Source: an uncultured Oscillibacter sp.
GTDB lineage: Bacteria; Bacillota_A; Clostridia; Oscillospirales; Oscillospiraceae
DNA length: 9,373 bases
Direction of reading: 5' to 3'
NCBI GenBank assembly: GCA_902462475.1
Contig: CABQCB010000054.1
Coordinates: 1 to 9,373, forward strand
The stretch's first letter is position 1. Each line of letters begins with the position of its first letter. The translations under genes and the position numbers were made by a program. This document shows, piece by piece, positions 1 to 6,180 of the stretch. The notes below the pieces were generated by a model. That model saw nothing but the letters and a program-made list of their open reading frames with translations, ran no database searches and had not been told where the DNA came from.

Positions 1-802
1 ACACCACTGCCCGGGGCCGCACCGCGGCCAGCAGCGCCGCGTCCGCGCCGTCCTTCTGCCCGTGATGTCCGATCTTGAACAGGTCCGCCCGCAGCAGCAC
101 CGGGTCGATCTGTCCATAACCAGCGCGGTTGGTATCGCCGGGCAGAAGGGCTCCTGTCCCGCCATAGTCCAGCCGCAGTATCATGCTGAAATTGTTCATT
201 CTGGCGTCCAGGGCGTCCAGCTTCTTGAAGAACGCCTCCACATCACGCTCAGCAAACTGGTCGTAGCAGCGGCTCTCCAGTTCGTCCGCGCTCTGCGCCG
301 AAGGCGCAAGCACCTGGCAGGAAAGCCCCTCACACAGCTGGAGCGTCTGCCCTGCCCGCAGGCACCGCACAGCACCTCCATGCCGCATCACCAGGTCGCA
401 CAGGCTTTGATAGTCGTTGAGGGCACGCATAAAGTTCCGCTGCGAGGCGTTCCTTGCCTGGCTGTCATCCAGAATATGCATGTTCCGCTGAAAAAAGTCC
501 ACCGGAAGCGTCTGCCACAGTTCCGCCGGGGCATACCGCTCCGCCACGGGCAGCAGCCCGCAGATGTGGTCTTCGTGGATATGGGTATTGACCATGCAGT
601 CGATGTGTCGGATATCGGTGGATTCCAGATATTCCAGCATGGTCTGGCGTCCGGAGGAACGGTCCGCATATTCCTCTGCTGCACCGCTGCCGCCGTCGAT
701 CACCATGATGAACCGCCCGTCGCGGCATTTTGCGTCCGGGCACTCCACCACGATGGCCTCCCCATAGCCTACATTCACAAAGGTCAGCTTCATCTTTTCC
801 AT
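1..802 (-). CDS. Metallo-beta-lactamase-fold hydrolase, ComEC C-terminal-domain-like (3' end missing)
   Basis: The first 267 residues are present and the C-terminus runs off the left edge. The N-terminus resembles the MBL domain of ComEC/Rec2-type proteins: a beta strand with VNVGYGEA (residues 9-16), then VIDGG (34-38). The metal-binding motif THIHEDH (73-79) is intact, and further metal-site motifs follow as PGDT (221-224) and KIGHHG (243-248). There is no signal peptide or membrane segment, so it should be a stand-alone cytoplasmic hydrolase rather than the DNA-uptake channel. The start ATG lies 5 bases after the stop codon of the MalF-type permease, and the AAGG-like Shine-Dalgarno overlaps that stop, so translation is probably coupled. 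A second in-frame ATG at 793 is possible. Its position suggests it acts on the imported substrate or a derivative, possibly a phosphoester. That is inference; the substrate is unknown. Confidence 0.85.
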   Translation of the reverse strand, partial: MEKMKLTFVNVGYGEAIVVECPDAKCRDGRFIMVIDGGSGAAEEYADRSSGRQTMLEYLESTDIRHIDCMVNTHIHEDHICGLLPVAERYAPAELWQTLPVDFFQRNMHILDDSQARNASQRNFMRALNDYQSLCDLVMRHGGAVRCLRAGQTLQLCEGLSCQVLAPSAQSADELESRCYDQFAERDVEAFFKKLDALDARMNNFSMILRLDYGGTGALLPGDTNRAGYGQIDPVLLRADLFKIGHHGQKDGADAALLAAVRPRAVV

Positions 803-807
803 AGGCC

Positions 808-1707
808 TTATCCGATGGCACGCTTGATATAAACGCTGGAGAGGATCAAAACCAGGATGGTCATGATGATGGCGCCGGCACTGCCGAAGCCGAAGTCCAG
901 CGACTTGATACCATAAGTATAGAGGTACTGGGTGATGGTCGCCGTGGTATTGGCGGGGCCGCCGCCGGTCAGCAGGTTCACCTTGTCGAACAGGCGGAAG
1001 CTGTCGATGGTGCGCAGCAGAGCGCACAGTGCCAGGGAGTTTTTGATGTTGGGGATGGTCACATACCACAGGATCTTGAGCCGGTTGGCACCGTCGATCC
1101 GGGCTGCCTCATACTGGCTGGACGGCACAGACTGCAGCGCCGCGTACAAAAGCAGGAACACGAAAGGCGCGCTCTGCCATATGTCAATCACCAGGAGCAT
1201 ACCGAAGGCCGTCCGCATATCCGAAAACCAGTTGTAAACCGGCAGGCCCAGGGACTGGAGCACCTGGTTGACGATTCCGTAGTTAGGAGAGAGCATCATG
1301 CGCCAGCTCAGGGCCACCGTGACCGTGGGGAGCAGGTACGGCAGCAGCAGAAGCGTACGCATGATCTTCTGGCCCCGTTTGATGCTGTTGACCGTCAGGG
1401 CCATGATAAAGCCGAAGAACATCTCGAAAATGACGGCCAGCACGGTAAAGCGCACCGTGTTCCAGACGGCCTGCTGGAAGTAGGGGTCCGTCAGCAGTTT
1501 GGTATAGTTTTTCAGTGCCGTGAACTCCGGCGGGTTCTTCAGTGCCCGCAGGAGGTTATAGTCCGTGAAGCTGTAAACCAGCGTAAACAGCAGCGGATAG
1601 GCGGTCATGATCAGCAGTACCACCAGGGTGGGGGTGATCATGGACACGCCGAAGCGGCGGGTTGCGGCGTAGCTGCTATTCAGTTTTGAGATCTCGTTTT
1701 TTCGCAT
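808..1707 (-). CDS. ABC sugar transporter permease, MalF/UgpA type (CUT1 family)
   Basis: A 299-residue inner-membrane permease with about six hydrophobic segments, near residues 20-46, 80-107, 117-138, 167-193, 221-241 and 275-297. The EAA loop that docks on the ATPase is clear at 200-219 (EAARIDGAN, then the hydrophobic run ending TIPN). Near the C-terminus, LLTGGGP (246-251) is typical of MalF-type subunits (COG1175). An upstream ATG at 1866 would add 53 Arg/Pro/Gly-rich residues unlike any permease. The start at 1707 has a GAGGG Shine-Dalgarno six bases upstream, so it is preferred. It should pair with the MalG-type subunit at 3219-4058 and receive substrate from the lipoprotein between them. 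No ATPase gene is visible, as is common for Bacillota CUT1 systems that share MsmX. Confidence 0.93.
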   Translation of the reverse strand: MRKNEISKLNSSYAATRRFGVSMITPTLVVLLIMTAYPLLFTLVYSFTDYNLLRALKNPPEFTALKNYTKLLTDPYFQQAVWNTVRFTVLAVIFEMFFGFIMALTVNSIKRGQKIMRTLLLLPYLLPTVTVALSWRMMLSPNYGIVNQVLQSLGLPVYNWFSDMRTAFGMLLVIDIWQSAPFVFLLLYAALQSVPSSQYEAARIDGANRLKILWYVTIPNIKNSLALCALLRTIDSFRLFDKVNLLTGGGPANTTATITQYLYTYGIKSLDFGFGSAGAIIMTILVLILSSVYIKRAIG

Positions 1708-1733
1708 ACGGTTCCCTCGCAGTCGGAGAGGAT

Positions 1734-1789
1734 TTGCGCCATCGGGGCGGCTGCCCCGGCGGACAGCCCCGGTATGGGGTCGGGCGCAA
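1734..1789 (-). other. Possible folded intercistronic RNA upstream of the MalF-type permease
   Basis: Two 7-base arms (1734-1740 and 1783-1789, GGCGCAA/TTGCGCC) are perfectly complementary. They enclose a GC-rich segment that can form smaller stems, including a pairing of CAGCC with GGCTG. In the minus-strand transcript this would fold just before the permease Shine-Dalgarno at about 1714-1718. It may simply reflect high GC content. No known riboswitch class is recognised. Confidence 0.3.
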
Positions 1790-1821
1790 TGACCCTGTGT
1801 CGCTTTTTCCGGTTCAGGACT

Positions 1822-1860
1822 TCCGGAAGCCGGGGCGCCTGCGCGCCCCGGGCTTCCGGA
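1822..1860 (-). other. Strong intercistronic stem-loop between binding protein and permease genes
   Basis: The arms 1822-1838 and 1843-1860 are complementary over 17 base pairs with one bulged base and a four-base loop. It lies 53 bases downstream of the binding-protein stop codon. No U-run follows it on the minus-strand transcript, so it is not a standard intrinsic terminator. Stem-loops at this position in binding-protein transporter operons (the malE-malF gap is the classic case) protect the upstream mRNA from 3' decay, giving more binding protein than permease. Applying that role here is inference. Confidence 0.65.
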
Positions 1861-1913
1861 TCTCACCGGTCAGGATGGTCTTGATTGGATCTTCCGTACA
1901 GGTTCCGGAGACC

Positions 1914-3158
1914 TCAGCCCATCAGCTCTTCCAGCTGGGTCTGCGCATCAGCCAGACCCTGATCCACGGTCTTCATGCCGTTGATGATGTTGTCCATCTC
2001 CGTGCCCAGGATGGTATAGAACTGGGTCCACTCCGCGATCACAGGACGATACACGCCGGTCTCCAGAGCGTCACAGACCACGGCGTACTGGGGATAGGTG
2101 GCCAGGACTTCCTCGTCCTGCAGGCTGGAATAGCGGCAGGGCACGCCGCCGGAGGGAACGGTGGACTTCTGGACCTCGGGATCCATCAGGTACTTCAGCA
2201 GCTCCACGGCCAGCTCCTTGTTCTGGCTGTTGGCGGGCACGCCGATGGTCCAGATGCCGTAGACGTTGGAATTGTAGGCCTCGGCACCGGCAGTGGCGGC
2301 ACCGGACAGGGCGATGTAATCCGCGGTGGAATCAGCGGTGGGGGTGTACCAGCCGGGCCAGCCGATGCCCATGGTGCCGGCACCGGTATCCACGGAGGCG
2401 ATCAGGTCATCCTTCACCTGGGCCTCGCCGGTGGCGATCAGCTCCAGATAATAGTTCATAGCGGCCTTGAACTCGTCGGTGTTGACGGTGGGCTTGTTGT
2501 TCTCGTCGATGACCCAGCCGCCGTAGGACAGCAGGATGGGCAGGAAGTCGACCACCAGGTTGTTCTGGCCGTCGCCGCGATAGATGAAGCCCTTCTTGCC
2601 GTCGGCCTGCGCCTGCTGGCAGATCTTGAGCACGTCATCCAGGCTGGAGATGGTGTCGGCGGTGTAGCCGGCGGCCTCCACGTTGGCCTTGTTGAACATC
2701 AGGACCGTCACGTTGCCGTAGTAGGGAGCCAGATACACATCATCGCCCACATAGCAGATGGAGGTAGTGGCGGGGATGATGTCGTCATCCAGCTCATAGC
2801 CCAGCTCGCTGAGGTTGGCCAGAACGCCGTTTTCGGTGAACTCGGCCATCCAGGAGCCGTCCACCATGCACAGGTCATAGGTGCCCTTTTCGTTGATGGC
2901 GTCCATGGCGATGCCGGTATACAGGTCGGACTCCTCCAGCTCCTGCACCTCGCACTTGACATTGTGCTCGGCCTCGAAGGCGGGGAGGCACTCCTTGATG
3001 ACGTCGGCATAGGTGCCGCCGCGCAGGATCAGCGTCAGCTTGGTGGGATCGCCGGAGCTCTCGCCGCCGGCTCCCTCCTCCGTGTCGCCGTTGCTGCCGC
3101 AGGCAGCCAGGGACATCGTCATGCCGAGGGCCAGGAGCAGTGCAAGCAGTTTCTTCAT
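1914..3158 (-). CDS. Extracellular sugar-binding lipoprotein of the ABC transporter (SBP family 1)
   Basis: A 414-residue substrate-binding protein with a lipoprotein signal: MKK, a hydrophobic run, and the lipobox LAAC with the lipidated Cys at residue 20, followed by a Gly/Ser/Glu-rich linker. The mature part is typical of CUT1 binding proteins (COG1653): a beta strand at LTLILRGGTYAD, then TYDLCMVDGSWMAEF, then PYYGNVTVLMFNK. Aromatic residues (GIGWPGWY, EWTQFY) could stack on sugar rings. The substrate cannot be read from the sequence. Two ATGs lie close together. AGGAGG is only 2 bases from the one at 3164 but 8 bases from the one at 3158, so 3158 is preferred; the difference is two residues. 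It lies between the two permease genes, which is an unusual order. It should sit on the outer face of the membrane. Confidence 0.93.
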   Translation of the reverse strand: MKKLLALLLALGMTMSLAACGSNGDTEEGAGGESSGDPTKLTLILRGGTYADVIKECLPAFEAEHNVKCEVQELEESDLYTGIAMDAINEKGTYDLCMVDGSWMAEFTENGVLANLSELGYELDDDIIPATTSICYVGDDVYLAPYYGNVTVLMFNKANVEAAGYTADTISSLDDVLKICQQAQADGKKGFIYRGDGQNNLVVDFLPILLSYGGWVIDENNKPTVNTDEFKAAMNYYLELIATGEAQVKDDLIASVDTGAGTMGIGWPGWYTPTADSTADYIALSGAATAGAEAYNSNVYGIWTIGVPANSQNKELAVELLKYLMDPEVQKSTVPSGGVPCRYSSLQDEEVLATYPQYAVVCDALETGVYRPVIAEWTQFYTILGTEMDNIINGMKTVDQGLADAQTQLEELMG

Positions 3159-3218
3159 TTTCATTTCCTCCTAGTCAGTTTTTTGAGCAGATACGAGTTC
3201 TCTTGAGCATTTATTTTG

Positions 3219-4058
3219 TTACTCTTTGACAGCGCCGCTTGACAAACCGGAGATCAAGTAGTTCTGCGCAAAGATCACAAACAAGGTGATGGGGATCACG
3301 GAGATGACGCCGCCCGCGGCCACCAGGCCGAAGTTGGTGAGGCTGTCCTCCGTGTTCAAAAGGGCCAGCGCCAGCGGCACGGTGTAGTTGGAGGGGCTGC
3401 GAGTGAAGATGACCGTGTAGGTGTACTCATTCCAGGCGTACATGAACGAGAGCATGGCCACCGCCGCGATGCCGGGTGCTACCAGGGGAAGCACGATCTT
3501 GCGGAACAGCTGCCACTCCGTGGCGCCGTCCACCTTGGCGCTCTCCTCCACCTCCTCGGGGAGGTCCTGGAAAAAGCTGATGAGGAACCAGATGATCAGC
3601 GGCACATTGATGAGCACGCAGGCCAGCATCACCGGGATCTTCGTATTCAGCACGCCCAGCTTGTTGAACATGATATACAGGGGGATGGTGAACGCCACCG
3701 GCGGAAGCACACGCACCAGCAGCACCCAATAAGTCAGCGGTTTTTTCAGGCCGAAGTGGAACCGCCGCCGGGCGATCACATAGGCCGCGCAAACACCCAC
3801 CAGCAAAGACACCACCAGGGATACGCCCGTGGTCTGGAGGCTGTTGATGATGGCCTGACCGAAGCCCTCCTTGGTAAAGAGCTGGGCAAAATGCTCCATG
3901 GTGAGCGTCTGGGGAATGAGGGAAATGTGTCCCCGCATCTCATCCGTGGGCCGGATGGCCATGGCCAGCAGCCAGTAGATGGGGAACAGGGCCACCACCA
4001 GCATCACCGCGCACAGCAGTCCTTTCCAAACAGTGCTGGGCTTGAGTTTCTTTTTCAT
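3219..4058 (-). CDS. ABC sugar transporter permease, MalG type (CUT1 family)
   Basis: A 279-residue inner-membrane permease with about six hydrophobic segments, beginning at residues 13-35 with the FPIYWLL signature of MalG-type subunits (COG0395). The EAA loop is at about 171-194 (EESAKVDGATEWQLF, then a hydrophobic run ending in PLVAPG). The C-terminus GLSSGAVKE is characteristic of the family. The ATG at 4058 has an AAGGAGG Shine-Dalgarno seven bases upstream. It is the first transporter gene of the operon, 119 bases after the regulator stop codon, with a possible promoter of its own in the gap. About 60 bases separate it from the binding-protein gene, with no terminator between, so the two are probably cotranscribed. 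It should form a heterodimer with the MalF-type permease. Confidence 0.94.
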   Translation of the reverse strand: MKKKLKPSTVWKGLLCAVMLVVALFPIYWLLAMAIRPTDEMRGHISLIPQTLTMEHFAQLFTKEGFGQAIINSLQTTGVSLVVSLLVGVCAAYVIARRRFHFGLKKPLTYWVLLVRVLPPVAFTIPLYIMFNKLGVLNTKIPVMLACVLINVPLIIWFLISFFQDLPEEVEESAKVDGATEWQLFRKIVLPLVAPGIAAVAMLSFMYAWNEYTYTVIFTRSPSNYTVPLALALLNTEDSLTNFGLVAAGGVISVIPITLFVIFAQNYLISGLSSGAVKE

Positions 4059-4077
4059 AGGTGTGCCTCCTTACATT

Positions 4078-4127
4078 CCGGAAAATGTCAAAAACAGCCA
4101 TTGGCCAGTATATCGGCTTTTTTCCGG
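4078..4127. repeat. Inverted repeat in the leader of the transporter operon
   Basis: An 8-base inverted repeat (CCGGAAAA at 4078-4085, TTTTCCGG at 4120-4127) contains a nested 4-base pair AGCC/GGCT (4096-4099, 4115-4118). It overlaps the putative -10 element and lies just upstream of the permease Shine-Dalgarno. It could be a protein-binding site or a weak attenuating RNA fold. The large interior loops make a stable RNA hairpin uncertain. Confidence 0.35.
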
Positions 4128-4135
4128 GCAATCTA
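4107..4135 (-). promoter_or_regulatory. Candidate sigma-A promoter of the transporter operon
   Basis: On the minus strand, TATACT (4107-4112) lies 17 bases downstream of TAGATT (4130-4135). The -10 is good and the -35 matches TTGACA at three of six positions. Transcription would start near 4100, giving a leader of about 40 bases before the MalG-type permease. No LacI-type operator with a central CG was found here, so readthrough from the regulator gene is an alternative. Confidence 0.45.
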
Positions 4136-4177
4136 TCAGGGTTATTTTAAATCTATGTAAAGGAAAATTTTACAATG

Positions 4178-5164
4178 TTAAGTCGTCCCCCGCACCTTCA
4201 GCTCTTCGGGAACCGTGGTCAGCGGCGGGCATTCCTCCCCGCTCAGCAGGCTCCGCAGCCGCTCCACGCACAGCTCCCCCATGCGGCGGCAGTTGATGTG
4301 CACGGACGTCAGCTCCGGCTCCAGCATGGTGCAGATGGTGGAATCGTCAAAGCCCACCACCGCCACATCCTCCGGGACCCGCAGTCCCAGCCGGCGGGCG
4401 GCTTTCATCACACCGGCGGCGATGACGTCGTTGGCCCCCAGCACTGCCGTGGGCCGGTCCTTCTGGGTCAAAAGCTCCATGGATGCCTGTGCGGCGCTCT
4501 CCACATCGGCCTCGCACATTTTCACATGCTGGGCTTCCACCTGGATCCCGTGCATCCGCGTGACCTCCAGAAAAGCGCTGTATCGCTCTGCAACGATATA
4601 GGGGGAAAACCGGCCGGCCACCATGGCGATCCGCCGGTGTCCCCGGCTCATCAGGTGCTCCAGCGCCAGCTGGACTCCGCCGAACTCATCGGATATGACG
4701 CAGGGAAGATCCAGGCCCGGAATGCGGTTGTTCACCAAAACCACGGCGATATTCTGGCTCTGGAACTCCGTGACCATGTCGGCCTTGGCGTCGCCTGCCA
4801 ATATCACGCCCTCGATCTGCTTGCTCTGGGCCGTGCTGGGCGCCATGGCCCAGTCAGCCGCCGTGGAAATGACCAGCTGATAATCGGACTTGTTGGTCTC
4901 CCGCATGCTCCCCTCGCAGATCCCTGCGTAAAACTCATCCAAGATGGTGGCCCGCTTCTTGCAGATGAGAAACGCAATCTTGTCCGTGCGCTGACGGGCC
5001 ATGGCCCGGGCGATGGCATTGGGGTAATAGTGCAGGACCTCCGCCGCCTCAAACACTTTCCGGCGTGTGGACTCCCGCACCAGCTCGGGATTGGAGAAGG
5101 CCCGGGAGATCGTGGCGGTGGACACGCCTGAAAGGCGGGAAACATCATAAATCGTCGGGTTCAA
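4178..5164 (-). CDS. LacI/GalR-family transcriptional regulator
   Basis: A 328-residue repressor of normal family length. The N-terminal LacI helix-turn-helix is at residues 3-24 (TIYDVSRLSGVSTATISRAF), followed by the hinge-helix region with YYPNAIARAM (46-55). From about residue 62 is a periplasmic-binding-protein-like effector domain with typical landmarks (GVILAGDA, GHRRIAMVAG, VLGANDVIAAGVM, DVAVVGFDDS). The start codon is TTG at 5164, preceded by GGGAGG seven bases upstream; there is no suitable in-frame ATG. A near-palindromic operator lies in its own leader (5184-5197), suggesting autoregulation. It likely controls the downstream transporter genes and the divergent yesL in response to a sugar; the effector is unknown. 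Confidence 0.95.
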   Translation of the reverse strand: MNPTIYDVSRLSGVSTATISRAFSNPELVRESTRRKVFEAAEVLHYYPNAIARAMARQRTDKIAFLICKKRATILDEFYAGICEGSMRETNKSDYQLVISTAADWAMAPSTAQSKQIEGVILAGDAKADMVTEFQSQNIAVVLVNNRIPGLDLPCVISDEFGGVQLALEHLMSRGHRRIAMVAGRFSPYIVAERYSAFLEVTRMHGIQVEAQHVKMCEADVESAAQASMELLTQKDRPTAVLGANDVIAAGVMKAARRLGLRVPEDVAVVGFDDSTICTMLEPELTSVHINCRRMGELCVERLRSLLSGEECPPLTTVPEELKVRGTT

Positions 5165-5183
5165 CAGATGCCCTCCCTTTGTG

Positions 5184-5197
5184 TGTAAGCGGTTTCA
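5184..5197. promoter_or_regulatory. LacI/CcpA-type operator in the leader of the regulator gene
   Basis: TGTAAGCGGTTTCA matches the LacI-family/cre consensus TGWAANCGNTNWCA at every position. It lies 19 bases upstream of the regulator TTG start and abuts the region before its Shine-Dalgarno, where a bound repressor would block transcription. It could serve the local LacI protein, CcpA, or both; the sequence does not decide. Confidence 0.75.
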
Positions 5198-5306
5198 TTA
5201 TCCAAAAACGATTCAAGCGCCGCAGTCTCCCGCAACGCTTTGCCACCTTGAATCTACCATTGTTTGGGAGAGAAATCAAGGCGTATTCGTAAAAATGTAC
5301 AATGCA

Positions 5307-5335
5307 GATAAAATGCCAAATCTTTTTTTATGCAA
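5307..5335 (-). promoter_or_regulatory. Candidate promoter for the LacI-family regulator gene
   Basis: On the minus strand, TTGCAT (5330-5335) and TTTATC (5307-5312) are separated by 17 bases in AT-rich DNA. The -10 is weak. Transcription would start near 5300, leaving a leader of about 135 bases that contains the operator at 5184-5197. A competing -10-like GATAAT (about 5198-5203 on the minus strand), directly next to that operator, lacks a good -35. Confidence 0.35.
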
Positions 5336-5347
5336 AACAACCGCAAA

Positions 5348-5361
5348 TGTAAGCGCTTTCA
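5348..5361. promoter_or_regulatory. LacI/CcpA-type operator in the divergent promoter region
   Basis: TGTAAGCGCTTTCA matches the cre/LacI consensus fully and has the perfect core AAGCGCTT. It lies 36 bases upstream of the yesL -35 box and beside the candidate regulator promoter. Its centre is 164 bases from that of the second operator, so DNA looping between the two is possible. It would be the main site for coordinate control of the divergent transcripts. Confidence 0.75.
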
Positions 5362-5397
5362 AAATTGGCCTTGCTCCTGCGCACTCCACCTCCCGCG

Positions 5398-5426
5398 TTG
5401 ACAAACCGCGCTTTCTCCCCTATACT
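5398..5426 (+). promoter_or_regulatory. Sigma-A promoter of yesL
   Basis: TTGACA (5398-5403) and TATACT (5421-5426) are separated by 17 bases: a perfect -35 and a -10 with one mismatch. Transcription should start near 5433, giving a leader of about 25 bases. This places the in-frame ATG at 5428 upstream of the transcription start and supports the TTG start at 5458. Confidence 0.8.
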
Positions 5427-5457
5427 GATGCATAAACCGCATGGGGAGGGAGTCGTT

Positions 5458-6114
5458 TTGAAACGAAAAAAGCGCTTTTGGCAAAGCGTCATTGATTTTT
5501 TTGGTGATTCGTCCCCGTTTATGACGCTGGTGGGCAAGGTGGCCCTGGTGATCGTGGCAAATGTGTGCTGGTTTTTGTGCGCTTTGCCGGTAGTCACGGC
5601 CGGCGCGGCCACAGCGGCGCTGTTTGCAGTTTTTCATGAGCGGGCGGAGCTTTCCTATCTGACGGCGGTGCCGTTTTTCTTCCGCCGCATGAGGGCTCTT
5701 TGGAAAAAGGCCGTCTTGCTGTGGCTCCCGTTTTTGCTGCTGGGGCTGTTTTTTACCATGGACCTGTGGCTGCTGCTAAGGCAGCAGCTGCTCAACAACA
5801 CCCTGCTGCTAACCCCGTTGCTGATCGCTGCCTCCCTTTGGAGCATCACGACGCTCTGGCTTTTCCCGCTGCTGGAGCGCAGGAGCACCGACGCAGCCGG
5901 TGCGCTGCTGCGCTCCGCGTTCCTGCTGGGACTGGGAGAGCTGTGGCGGTCCCTGGCGGCCCTTGCGATTTTTTTGATTCCCGCGTTGCTGCTGCTCTTC
6001 TTTCCCCGGATCTTCTGGACGCTTTCCCCTGTTTGGATGCTGGCCGGCTTCTCCCTGCCGGCCTGGATCGCCTGGCGGCTTTTGGAACCGGTGCTGGACC
6101 GCACAAAGCTGTAA
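5458..6114 (+). CDS. yesL: YesL family membrane protein (DUF624)
   Basis: A 218-residue integral membrane protein, normal for the family. The N-terminus is basic (KRKKRFW), followed by about five hydrophobic segments. The first region carries the family landmark LPVVTAGAATAALFAVF (about residues 43-59), where PVVT-x-GAA marks DUF624. Later segments are rich in Leu and Trp. The chosen start is TTG at 5458, with GGGGAGGG seven bases upstream; the in-frame ATG at 5428 has no ribosome binding site and lies upstream of the predicted transcription start. YesL proteins are commonly encoded next to carbohydrate ABC transporters and their regulators in Bacillota, and their molecular function is unknown. 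Here the gene is divergent from the LacI gene, with operators between, so it is likely coregulated with sugar uptake. Confidence 0.85.
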   Translation: MKRKKRFWQSVIDFFGDSSPFMTLVGKVALVIVANVCWFLCALPVVTAGAATAALFAVFHERAELSYLTAVPFFFRRMRALWKKAVLLWLPFLLLGLFFTMDLWLLLRQQLLNNTLLLTPLLIAASLWSITTLWLFPLLERRSTDAAGALLRSAFLLGLGELWRSLAALAIFLIPALLLLFFPRIFWTLSPVWMLAGFSLPAWIAWRLLEPVLDRTKL

Positions 6115-6126
6115 AAGCCATCAACA

Positions 6127-6164
6127 AAACCCCCGGCGCGGCTAGCTGGCCGCGCCGGGGGTTT
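6127..6164. terminator. Bidirectional intrinsic terminator between yesL and the cysteine desulfidase gene
   Basis: Arms 6127-6141 and 6150-6164 are perfectly complementary over 15 base pairs, with one more C-G pair inside and a six-base loop. The stem is very GC-rich and ends in AAA/TTT. T-rich sequence follows on the plus strand (TTTCTTCGTTTT) and to a lesser degree on the minus strand. It lies 12 bases past the yesL stop and 16 bases past that of the convergent gene, so it can serve both. Confidence 0.9.
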
Positions 6165-6180
6165 CTTCGTTTTGAAAGGG

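Noticed and set aside
1708..1866. 53-residue N-terminal extension of the MalF-type permease
   Set aside because: It translates the intercistronic stem-loop region into Arg/Pro/Gly-rich residues. The start at 1707 has a good Shine-Dalgarno and fits the family.
1662..3206. 514-residue open frame on the plus strand
   Set aside because: It is antisense to the binding-protein gene and part of the permease. Its His/Gly/Val-rich composition is typical of a shadow in GC-rich coding DNA, and it has no ribosome binding site.
4178..5131. 318-residue plus-strand open frame across the regulator
   Set aside because: It is antisense to the LacI-family gene, whose helix-turn-helix and effector domain are clear on the minus strand.
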